Source: an uncultured Bacteroidales bacterium
GTDB taxonomy: Bacteria > Bacteroidota > Bacteroidia > Bacteroidales > UBA932
Length of the DNA: 64,000 bases
Reading direction: 5' to 3'
Assembly: GCA_900318015.1 (NCBI GenBank)
Contig: ONJB01000007.1
Span: 1-64,000 of the forward strand
This document shows, one piece after another, positions 51,640 to 58,687 of the stretch. The first letter of the stretch is position 1. Every line of letters starts with the position of its first letter. Made by a program: the position numbers and the translations under genes. The notes under the pieces were generated by a model. The model ran no database searches, was not told where the DNA came from, and saw only the letters and a program-made list of their open reading frames with translations.

Positions 51640-51931
51640 CAAATTGTATTTAGGTGCCGCCACGCAGACGGAATGGGCGCAAGCGTTCAAGGACCCCGCC
51701 CATTTCCGTTTCGTGGTGGCCATTGCCGACGAGACGGACGAGCACTTCCGTTTCATTGAGTACACGCCCGCGGAGTTTATGGAGTTTTCCACGATTCCGC
51801 CTTTCAAGGTGTACTTCAATATCGACTTTACGGGGAAGCAGAGAAAGAGATCTTCGGGCGAGAAAAAGGCTATTTCTTTGACTGAAGAGAACTTTCGTCA
51901 GCTGGACGATTCCTACAAAGCCTTGAAGTAG
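51640..51931 (+). pseudogene. Truncated copy of the PD-(D/E)XK gene at 54092
   Basis: From GAATQTEWAQAFKDPAHFRFVV to SLTEENFRQLDDSYKALK this frame is nearly identical to the C-terminal two thirds of the protein at 54092-54541, stopping at the same codon. The N-terminus, including the D and E-x-K active-site segment (FFEIKMTR), is missing and replaced by unrelated sequence. No credible start remains. Confidence 0.75.
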
Positions 51932-51990
51932 GACTCGTCTCCGGCTTTTCCTTTGGCCATCTCCCTCTTGCTCAAACGCCTGGAGATTCC
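51913..51990 (-). pseudogene. Remnant of a reverse-transcriptase C-terminus
   Basis: Minus strand reads SRRLSKREMAKGKAGDESYFKAL then TAG. This aligns with the end of the RT gene at 54523 (LLARRKRGEGIGDEPYFSAL, TAG), with its stop at the same place inside the nuclease gene 3' end. The rest of that RT copy is gone. Confidence 0.55.
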
Positions 51991-52027
51991 TATCTTTACA
52001 CCCACAACCACAATAACACTTTCTAGT

Positions 52028-52696
52028 ATGGCCGAAACAGGGCATGTGATTCCGCGGGAGTCCCCGAAGAAGATGCGGGTAACGTTCCCGGATGGGGAGG
52101 TGATCTGCTATAAGCGGGTCGTGAACACATTTATTGATACCATCAAGAAGATCGGGCCGGAGCGGGTTGCATCCTTAGGCTTGGAGGTACGGCATCATCC
52201 CTTGGTGTCCAGAGAGAAAATAGGCCTGTTCAAAGACAATAGCCGGCCGATTGATGACGAGTGGTATGTCATCACGGAAAGCGACACGGCGCAGAAGTAT
52301 CTTCAGCTTAATTCCATTTCGACGCAGCTGGGTCTGGGATTGAATATCGAGATGGCGGAAAGCTTTGATGAGTATGAGAAGTCTCAGCGAGCTGTCGTCC
52401 GTAAGGAGAAGGCGCCCTTGACTGTCAGTTTTCCTGATGGCGATGTCTTTTCGGAGGCAGTACCACGCGATACATTTCTGAAGGCGATTGCCAAGATTGG
52501 CCCGGAACGACTGGCGCAAAAGGGTCTTGTCTGTTTGGGCCGACAGATCGTCACCCGGTTCAAGAAATATCCGAATCAGATTGAGGTCGCCCGAAACCAG
52601 TGGGTGACAATCTATAGCACTACGGCCGATAAGGTGAAGGTGCTGAAGTATATCAAGGACCGCTTGGACGTTGACCTGACGTGCTCGATGGAATGA
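52028..52696 (+). CDS. Protein with two tandem copies of a small unknown domain
   Basis: A 222-residue protein from MAETGHVIPRE. Repeat 1 (about 16-107): MRVTFPDGEVICYKRVVNTF, IKKIGPERVASLGL, YVITESDTAQKYLQLNSIS. Repeat 2 (about 130-222): LTVSFPDGDVFSEAVPRDTF, IAKIGPERLAQKGL, WVTIYSTTADKVKVLKYIKDRL. The F-PDG, KIGPER and (L/I)GL positions agree between copies. Single-copy relatives occur in Bacteroidales accessory DNA, function unknown. Overlaps the 2H gene by 4 bp (ATGA), so co-translated. Confidence 0.65.
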   Translation: MAETGHVIPRESPKKMRVTFPDGEVICYKRVVNTFIDTIKKIGPERVASLGLEVRHHPLVSREKIGLFKDNSRPIDDEWYVITESDTAQKYLQLNSISTQLGLGLNIEMAESFDEYEKSQRAVVRKEKAPLTVSFPDGDVFSEAVPRDTFLKAIAKIGPERLAQKGLVCLGRQIVTRFKKYPNQIEVARNQWVTIYSTTADKVKVLKYIKDRLDVDLTCSME

Positions 52697-53280
52697 ACCC
52701 GCCCAAGAATAAGAAGGCCCCGAAATCATCCGGTCAAACCTACCTCCAGTTCCACGTCCCGCTCGACCGCCGGGCGGGGTGGTATCGTGCGCTGAAGGCG
52801 GCCCTGGGCGGGGTTCGGGGGACGAGATGGCAGGATGGGCATTTCCATGTTACGGTGGCGTTCATCAATGATGAGGTCGATGTGGCCGGGGCGGGGAAGT
52901 TGGCGGAAGTCATGGACGAGGAACTTGCGGGGATGGCCGCGCCGGTCTTGACTTTCGATACGCTGGAGGCTTTCACGACGCAGGGGGGAGGGATGCACAT
53001 CGTCTATCTGACGGCATCCCGGGCGCCCGATGAATGGGATGCATTCGTTGACCGGCTGCGGGCGAAACTCGTCGGCCTTGGCTATCATCTAGGCCCATTC
53101 CAGCTCCATGTGACGCTTGCGCGGGTGCCGGCGGGGAGCATCGACCCGGACACTCTCCGGTGCCATATCGGCCGTGTCGCTGCGCCGCAGATTTCATCGA
53201 CTTTGACAAAGGCCGACTACCGTTTCTATCGGGAGTTCAAGTGGGCTGTCCGGGAATGGGCATTCCCGATTGCTCGTTAA
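52693..53280 (+). CDS. 2H phosphoesterase (LigT/CPDase superfamily)
   Basis: A 195-residue protein. Two H-x-T motifs, HFHVTVAFI (about 57-65) and QLHVTLARV (about 141-149), are spaced as in 2H phosphoesterases, which cleave 2',3'-cyclic or 2'-5' phosphodiesters in RNA or oligoadenylate-type molecules. Start chosen for the ATGA overlap with the upstream gene. Some 2H enzymes counter or tune nucleotide-signalled immunity; no such link can be shown here. Confidence 0.85.
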   Translation: MNPPKNKKAPKSSGQTYLQFHVPLDRRAGWYRALKAALGGVRGTRWQDGHFHVTVAFINDEVDVAGAGKLAEVMDEELAGMAAPVLTFDTLEAFTTQGGGMHIVYLTASRAPDEWDAFVDRLRAKLVGLGYHLGPFQLHVTLARVPAGSIDPDTLRCHIGRVAAPQISSTLTKADYRFYREFKWAVREWAFPIAR

Positions 53281-53927
53281 AGCCTGTTGGCTAGCGCCGG
53301 GTCTTCAGGATCAAAATAGGCGAATACCTCGGTATCGGTCAGATCGGCACCATCCCGCACGTTCTTAAACCAATCGAGCGCCTCCGCTTCGGAGTTGAAA
53401 CCTTTGGCAAGGCGATGACGTTTGGTAAACTCGTTATATGCCCCACGTATCCAGTCTCGGGTTTTGAGTAGGCAGACGAGAGACCATTTCCCGGACAGAT
53501 CTTCTGTTGTCATATAGTGATTGGCCCCAGGGCAATGATAGCCTTTGGCGTCAATGAAAAAGTGGACCTTTTTATACCCGAATCCTTTATGGTCGGTTCT
53601 AAAAAGGCTTCCCATTTCAGAGGCTGTAGCTACCATGGTGAAGACGGCAATCCTGTCTTGGGCATCTTTAAAGAGGCGGACATCATAGGAGGTGAAATGC
53701 TCGATATTGATGCCAAAGAATTGCAATGCCTTCATCCTTTTGGTCAGAGATTTTGGGTCAATGTCTCCACACTTGGTCGGGTAATAGTCCTCGGGGAAGG
53801 TGTAACTATCATAATACCAATGCTTTGTTGCGGGGTTGTATACGACTTCGTCAAGTCGTTCTTCATCGATCCCTTTAATCGGTTCTTCTTTGAAGTAGAT
53901 AATTCGTTTGATGAGGTCGGAGTCCAT
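53277..53927 (-). CDS. Hypothetical protein
   Basis: A 216-residue protein, convergent with the 2H gene (4-bp overlap of the stops). It begins MDSDLIKRIIYFKEEPIKG and contains TKHWYYDSYTFPEDYYP, KKVHFFIDAKGYHCPGANHYMTTEDLSGKWS and a charged end (YFDPEDPALANRL). No signal peptide or membrane segment. The aromatic-rich strands give no recognised family. Confidence 0.55.
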   Translation of the reverse strand: MDSDLIKRIIYFKEEPIKGIDEERLDEVVYNPATKHWYYDSYTFPEDYYPTKCGDIDPKSLTKRMKALQFFGINIEHFTSYDVRLFKDAQDRIAVFTMVATASEMGSLFRTDHKGFGYKKVHFFIDAKGYHCPGANHYMTTEDLSGKWSLVCLLKTRDWIRGAYNEFTKRHRLAKGFNSEAEALDWFKNVRDGADLTDTEVFAYFDPEDPALANRL

Positions 53928-54091
53928 ATGTGTTTAGAAAGTTGTGGTTACCTTACAAAGATAAGAAAAATACGTTTCTGATACTCTTGTTTTTTTGCTC
54001 ATCCCAACCCGCTTCCTTGCATTTGATGAACAGCCTGAAAGATTTCGTCTTTTTTCACGTATTAGTATTCAGATAAAACGAAACACAGAAC

Positions 54092-54541
54092 ATGGCAAAC
54101 AAGAAATCAGACGTTGCGGCCAAGCAGGCCTATGTGAACAAGTTGAACGCCGAAGGCTTTCAGGCCCGCATTACGGGTTCTCCCGCGGACGTGACCGCGG
54201 AGAAAGACGGGGAGACCTGGTTCTTCGAGATCAAGATGACCCGTCACGAAGACCGGTACTTCGGTGCCGCCACGCAGACGGAGTGGCGTCAAGCCTTCAA
54301 GGACCCTGACCATTTCCGATTCGTTGTTGTCATTGCCGACGAAAAGGACGAGCACTTCCGTTTCATTGAGTACACCCCTGCGGAGTTTATGGAGTTCTCC
54401 ACGATTCCGCCTTTCAAGGTGTATTTCAATATCGACTTAACGGGGAAACCCAAGAAGAAGTCAAAGCGTGAGAAGAAGTCCGTCTCTCTGACGGAAGAGA
54501 ACTTTCGCCGTCTGAACGAGTCCTACAACGCACTGAAGTAG
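54092..54541 (+). CDS. Small PD-(D/E)XK nuclease-like protein
   Basis: A 149-residue protein. GSPADVTAEKDGETWFFEIKMTR carries the hallmark Asp (ADV) then E-x-K (FEIKM) spaced about 13 residues, with a following GAATQTEW. This fits single-domain restriction-endonuclease-like proteins. The Lys-rich segment near 118-128 may bind nucleic acid. It converges with the RT gene and their 3' ends overlap by 19 bp. A truncated duplicate with the same RT junction lies at 51640-51990, so the two genes appear to be inherited as one unit. Confidence 0.75.
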   Translation: MANKKSDVAAKQAYVNKLNAEGFQARITGSPADVTAEKDGETWFFEIKMTRHEDRYFGAATQTEWRQAFKDPDHFRFVVVIADEKDEHFRFIEYTPAEFMEFSTIPPFKVYFNIDLTGKPKKKSKREKKSVSLTEENFRRLNESYNALK

Positions 54542-56244
54542 GGCTCGTCTCCGATCCCTTCCCCCCTCTTCCTCCTCGCCAATAGCGACGCGTAGGACGC
54601 GGGGCCTTTCTTGGCCTCTTTTTGCTCCTTGGCTTTTTCCTGGGGGAGGGTGGACAGGTACAGGAGGGCCTTGTTACGCTTGTTGTGGCGGTAACGGTCC
54701 AGGTGGTGCATCTGACGGCGGGAGGCAGGGTTGAAGTCCAGCTGTTCGAACTTCAGGATGGACCAGGCGCATTTGTCGATGCCTTTCATGCAGTTGGCGA
54801 CGCCGGACTTGATGGTGTCGATGTGCGTGGCCTTGTGGAACTGGAAGCAGATCTTGTTGAACTGCTTCTTGAGCGTGCTCTTGCGGAGGCGGATTTCGCC
54901 GTCGTACCGGATCTCATAGCCTACGAAGCCGATCCATTCGGCGGCGTTGCCCTCGCCGGGACCCCACAGGAAGGGGGCCTTGGTTTTTTCGTTCCAGTAG
55001 TCGGCGCGGGTGAGGCGGCCGTCCTTGTAGTTGTCGCCGATGGTTTTCTCGTCGTGGTAGATGAGCTTGTGGGCAGTGAGGGAGGCCTTGTAGGCTTCAA
55101 AGAGCCGGCGGCAACCTTCCTCGGTCGCGTGCATCAGGAGGATGTCGTCGCCGAAGCGGTTGAAGAAGCGGTCGGGGTCGTTCGGGTCCACCACGGCCTG
55201 GTCTACGTCGTTCATCAGGATGTTGCAGATGAGCGTGGACAGGACGCCGCCTTGGGGGATGCCGACTTGACGCAAGTCATCCCCGAGTTCATGCTCGTCG
55301 ACCCAGCCGAATTGGCATTCAATCTTCTTCTTCCCGGCCTTCAGCTTCTTGCCGAGCCCCGGGAGGTATGGGTTCCAGAATCCGGGCTCGCGGCTTTTCT
55401 CGAGGACGGACTCCTTGAAATTGTACCCGTCCAGATAAGCTTTCAAGATCTCAATGGCCCCGGTGGCTCTCTTCCGGTCGATGTGGCCTTTCTCCAGGAG
55501 CCGTTCCAAAGACTCCATCACGCATCGGTGATTGACGATGTCGTAGAACTTCTTGATGTCGCATTCGGCCACCCAGACGGTTTCGTGCTCCTGCTTGAAT
55601 TTCAGGATGTTGGGAACGGCGTCGTCGGCCTTGGTCATATAGAGTTCTTTCGGATGCTCGCCGTGGTAGTTGCGCCGTATCCGGTAGGAGAGAATCTCCT
55701 CATGGAACAGCGGGTCCAGCAGCTCCGTCAGATATTGGCTGGCCAATTTGATGAGGACCTTGGTCTTCAGGTCGTCGTAGACGCTGATGGGCCTGAATGT
55801 AACGAGCACCCGATCCTCGAGATCTTCATTCTGCTTGAAAATGGCCGTCGTGCCCGGTTTCTTCAGGGAGACATTCCCCGAAGTGATTCTGCCCTTGATT
55901 TCCTGGACAAAGCTGCTCAGTTTCGGCAGGTAGCCGGGGCGGGAGAGGTCTTTGTTCCCCTCCTTTCGCTTGCAGATGCCCGACCGGTCTCGGCTGATGG
56001 TTTTCCGCAGGGCCGTGGCCGCATTCTGCAGCTGGCGGGTGCGGCTGTTTTTGAGCTGGCTGCGGCTTTCCTTCCCGGGAGTGACCCACGTGCGCTGGGG
56101 AGGAAGGATCTTGCAGAGCTCCTCATATACGGGACTTTGGGCTCGTTGCTCGTCTGACTTCCCGATCCACTTGACACGCTCTTTGATGAGAATCCCGAGA
56201 ATGCGGTCCTCCGAGGCGAAATCTATGAATGAACGCGTAGGCAT
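54523..56244 (-). CDS. Reverse transcriptase, group II-like or defence-RT type
   Basis: A 573-residue protein from MPTRSFIDFASEDRIL; a longer frame upstream is disregarded because it runs through the structured leader. RT motifs: RPISVYD, CDIKKFYDIVNH (Asp229), GIPQGGVLST (329-333 IPQGG), and the catalytic box as FGDD (364-367) instead of YADD. A thumb-like EWIGFVGYEI...STLKKQF segment follows, and the C-terminus is Lys/Arg-rich. There is no HNH endonuclease or visible group II maturase X domain. Single-gene RTs with a structured 5' RNA are the format of DRT-class phage-defence systems. Confidence 0.85.
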   Translation of the reverse strand: MPTRSFIDFASEDRILGILIKERVKWIGKSDEQRAQSPVYEELCKILPPQRTWVTPGKESRSQLKNSRTRQLQNAATALRKTISRDRSGICKRKEGNKDLSRPGYLPKLSSFVQEIKGRITSGNVSLKKPGTTAIFKQNEDLEDRVLVTFRPISVYDDLKTKVLIKLASQYLTELLDPLFHEEILSYRIRRNYHGEHPKELYMTKADDAVPNILKFKQEHETVWVAECDIKKFYDIVNHRCVMESLERLLEKGHIDRKRATGAIEILKAYLDGYNFKESVLEKSREPGFWNPYLPGLGKKLKAGKKKIECQFGWVDEHELGDDLRQVGIPQGGVLSTLICNILMNDVDQAVVDPNDPDRFFNRFGDDILLMHATEEGCRRLFEAYKASLTAHKLIYHDEKTIGDNYKDGRLTRADYWNEKTKAPFLWGPGEGNAAEWIGFVGYEIRYDGEIRLRKSTLKKQFNKICFQFHKATHIDTIKSGVANCMKGIDKCAWSILKFEQLDFNPASRRQMHHLDRYRHNKRNKALLYLSTLPQEKAKEQKEAKKGPASYASLLARRKRGEGIGDEPYFSAL

Positions 56245-56452
56245 ATAAAAAAGGGAGCGGTCGAGAGCCGACTGAATAATGAGCGCCCTGGGTGTACTAG
56301 ATCTATACTGGGATAACCCAGTTTGTCCACCGGTGGCAAAGAGCCGTGTCCCGCGGGGATGCAAGCATCCTTGGTGGTGCGATGATGCGGGTAGTCTTTA
56401 AATGAAAAGCCCTGGGCCAGTAACAATCTTCCGCTCCCCGAATACAAAGATA
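56245..56452 (-). ncRNA. Promoter and structured leader/non-coding RNA of the RT gene
   Basis: Minus strand TATCTTTG (56445-56452) is a consensus -7 box, but no good -33 is seen. The following roughly 190 nt to the RT ATG carries hairpins ACTGGG-TTAT-CCCAGT (56307-56322), GGATG-CTTG-CATCC (56357-56370; CUUG tetraloop) and self-complementary CCACCGGTGG (56327-56336), plus GCCCTGGG-type repeats at 56285 and 56409. Such a leader could be the RT template or activating RNA. Confidence 0.5.
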
Positions 56453-56582
56453 AGTTTTTTTTGTTGGAACGGAAGTAAGCGGCCCTTAAACCGTTGCTAA
56501 AGAAACTCCTGCACCGGGTAGATCTACGGCCGATATCCCTCACAGACCAATTGGGCATTATCCGTTTTATGCGTTTTTGCTT

Positions 56583-56660
56583 AAATCGGCCTTCCGGCGC
56601 ACTGGAACGCTCTTTTGGATCTTAAACGTTTTATTTTTTATGGAAACGGCTCTTTTTTCC
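56583..56660. repeat. Dispersed repeat, copy 1
   Basis: About 78 bp (AAATCGGCC..CGCACTGGAA..CTTAAACGTTT..GGAAACGGCTC..TTTTTCC) shared with 60314-60390. It directly precedes the decayed nuclease-transposase gene. Confidence 0.7.
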
Positions 56661-56679
56661 AGCTTTGTGGAAAAAAGCC

Positions 56680-57208
56680 ATGATGCAGAACAAACCCATC
56701 ATCGGGCGATACGCCCGCATCTTGCTGGACGATTGGTTCAAGCGCTCTTTCGGGCAGGAGAACAGCATGCGCTTGCTCCAGCTCTTCCTGGAGGCGCTGA
56801 TTCCTGAGCATCGGATTGTCGAGTTGACTTATGCGAATACGGAGCATACGAATCCTTCAGAAGGGAAGAAGGATGTACGGATTGATGTGGAATGCGCTGC
56901 ATCAGATGGAACATCTCACCGAACAGCCGACGGAACTTAAGCAGGAAATCTTCAAGTTGTTGTTTGAGTCGGCCGAAATTGCTACATTTACACCCGAGGA
57001 ACGAGTAAAATACCAAAACGACATGACTACGGAAAGGGATCGATACAACCAGCTGGTCTTCGCCGAAGCGAAAGGCCGGGAGCAAGGCCGTGAGGAAGGT
57101 CGTGAGGAAGGTCGCGAGGGCGCAATCCGCAAAATGGTGGAGCAAATGCGCTTGCGGGGAATGTCCGAGGCTGAAATCGAGGCAATCGTTCGGTCGGCGC
57201 AGGATTAG
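56680..57208 (+). pseudogene. Decayed PD-(D/E)XK family transposase (Rpn/YhgA-like)
   Basis: N-terminal part in one frame (NKPIIGRYARILLDDWFKRSFGQENSMRLLQLFLEALIPEHRIVELTY, to RIDVECAASDGT) matches the start of the Bacteroidetes PD-(D/E)XK nuclease family transposase. It then stops at 56940. The C-terminal part is in another frame (FKLLFESAEIATFTPEERVKYQNDM and the REQGREEGREEGREG repeat with RGMSEAEIEAIVR). The central catalytic half is missing, so this is an internally deleted, frameshifted copy. Confidence 0.8.
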
Positions 57209-57235
57209 GGGCGGAAATCGCTACCTTTACCCCGC

Positions 57236-57784
57236 CTACCCCGCCAGCTCTTTAAGGTGCTGACGGAGGTGGTAGACGGCCATGTGGACCTGATTGGGGG
57301 TGAGGCCTTCGCGGGCCATGATTTCGTCGGTGCTGAGCTTGTCAGCAAGATACAGGAGGAAGCGCCGTTCGCGCTCGTTCTTGAGTTCGCTAAGATAGTA
57401 CTCGATTCTGTCGTCGCAGATCAGTTCGTCGTCGACTGCGTAGTTAGGGGTAGGGAGTGCGTAGGTGCCACCGGGCACTTTCTCGAAATCGCCCGAGATT
57501 CCGAGCCGCTTGGCCCAAGCATTGACCGCGTCGAGCACGGCCCGCTGGGCGATTCGCCACACCCACGCGTGCAGCGTGCCCTTTTCGGGGTTGAAAGTCG
57601 CGCGAGCTTTCCACATTTTCGTGACTACGTCGGCAGCAATGTCTTCGACGTCCTGCGCGGTGAACATACCGCGGTAGTTCTTACGGACGAAATTGGCGAC
57701 CACCTTGATCGCGAGCGGCCAGCACTCGGCTGGATTGAAAGGGGAGGAAGGGTTTTCTCTCATAGGTAATGTGTTGTTAATCAT
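57236..57784 (-). CDS. ECF-type sigma-70 factor (copy B)
   Basis: A 182-residue protein; a shorter start at MRENPSS is possible. Region 2 (DVEDIAADVVTKMWKARATFNPEKG, WVWRIAQRAVLDAV) and region 4 (ERRFLLYLADKLSTDEIMAREGLTPNQVHMAVYHLRQHL) align closely with copy A at 36062. Promoter at 57947-57978 on the same strand gives a leader of about 160 nt. No anti-sigma gene is adjacent; the pair of sigma paralogues brackets the conflict-gene region. Confidence 0.82.
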   Translation of the reverse strand: MINNTLPMRENPSSPFNPAECWPLAIKVVANFVRKNYRGMFTAQDVEDIAADVVTKMWKARATFNPEKGTLHAWVWRIAQRAVLDAVNAWAKRLGISGDFEKVPGGTYALPTPNYAVDDELICDDRIEYYLSELKNERERRFLLYLADKLSTDEIMAREGLTPNQVHMAVYHLRQHLKELAG

Positions 57785-57946
57785 ATGGTTAAGTTCTATT
57801 TAGGGCGGTTGATGGATACCCAGGCTGGTTTCGGTCTGGGCGCAGGAGGGGACCCGTCCACTTGCGTGGCGGTGCAGGTCAGGATCGGAGTGGGATAGTG
57901 TTATGAGAGAAGGGTGCTCGTGGAGCTGCTGTAATCAATCATGGTG

Positions 57947-57978
57947 CAAAGGTAAGTAAAAAATCTGAATTTTCCAAA
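57947..57978 (-). promoter_or_regulatory. Promoter of sigma copy B
   Basis: Minus strand TTTG (57975-57978), 20 bp, TACCTTTG (57947-57954): exact consensus. Confidence 0.75.
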
Positions 57979-58068
57979 TTTTTCTTTAACCCGCCCCCGT
58001 TTAGATAAATTTTTATTTTATATTGTACATAAAATAAAAGAATAATTGAATTTTCCAAATTTTTCTTT
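57966..58068. repeat. Two exact 22-bp direct repeats
   Basis: TGAATTTTCCAAATTTTT continuing to CTTT at 57966-57987 and again at 58047-58068. The first copy contains the -33 element of the sigma copy B promoter. The rest of 57785-58153 holds no gene. Confidence 0.75.
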
Positions 58069-58153
58069 GAAAACCTGAATCGGCATCCGGTGATGCACAA
58101 TCTGACCGGTCGGAAGAAAGATTTGCGCGTTTCAGCCGTAGTAGATAGAGAAT

Positions 58154-58687
58154 ATGCAAAACATCACCGACACCAAGCAGCGGATCATCGACACCATCCG
58201 CACCCTCGGACGGCCCGGTACGGACGCCGTCATCGACTACCTTAACCACTCGACCTTCTTCCGTCGCGGCTGCTACGGCCACCACAAAGAGTTCGGCGGA
58301 CTCGCGCAGCACTCCATTGAGGTATACGACCATATGCTCGCCCACGCGGGCGGGTTCCCTTCCGACAGTATCGCTGTCGTGGCTCTCTTTCACGACCTTG
58401 GCAAGACGCGCCGTCGGGACGGTCGCGGTCACGGCCGACGCAGTGTCGACATTCTCACCGAGTGCGGTTACCCCCTCACGGCGGACGAGCGCACGGCCAT
58501 CGGTCGGCACCACAGTCATTCTCCCGAGGCCCAGGCATGCCGCCTGCGCCGTTGCCTCAAGACCGCTGACTGCTATAGCGCCCGCACGTGGACTCCTGCC
58601 GGCCTGTGCAAACCTCAGAACCCCGACCCGAACTGCACCCAGTACTTGTCCTCGAGGGCTTTCCAGGCGCGGACGCTTTCCTGGTAG
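58154..58687 (+). CDS. HD-domain hydrolase
   Basis: A 177-residue protein. GGLAQHSIEVYDHM gives the first His, VALFHDLGKTRR the H-D pair, and GRHHSH a third His group, the metal-binding arrangement of HD phosphohydrolases. Residues after about 150 are compositionally different and lie in the 73-bp convergent overlap with the dipeptidase gene, so the true family ends before. Expected activity: nucleotide or phosphodiester hydrolysis; substrate unknown. Confidence 0.75.
   Translation: MQNITDTKQRIIDTIRTLGRPGTDAVIDYLNHSTFFRRGCYGHHKEFGGLAQHSIEVYDHMLAHAGGFPSDSIAVVALFHDLGKTRRRDGRGHGRRSVDILTECGYPLTADERTAIGRHHSHSPEAQACRLRRCLKTADCYSARTWTPAGLCKPQNPDPNCTQYLSSRAFQARTLSW

Noticed and set aside
54622-56157. 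511-residue plus-strand ORF
   Set aside because: Antisense to the reverse transcriptase, whose catalytic motifs are intact on the minus strand.
54523-56452. Retron or diversity-generating retroelement
   Set aside because: No retron-type YADD/VTG motifs or msr-msd layout was recognised, and no template/variable repeat pair with A-specific differences was seen. The RT is also longer than both types. Group II intron is unlikely for lack of visible intron domains, though not excluded.
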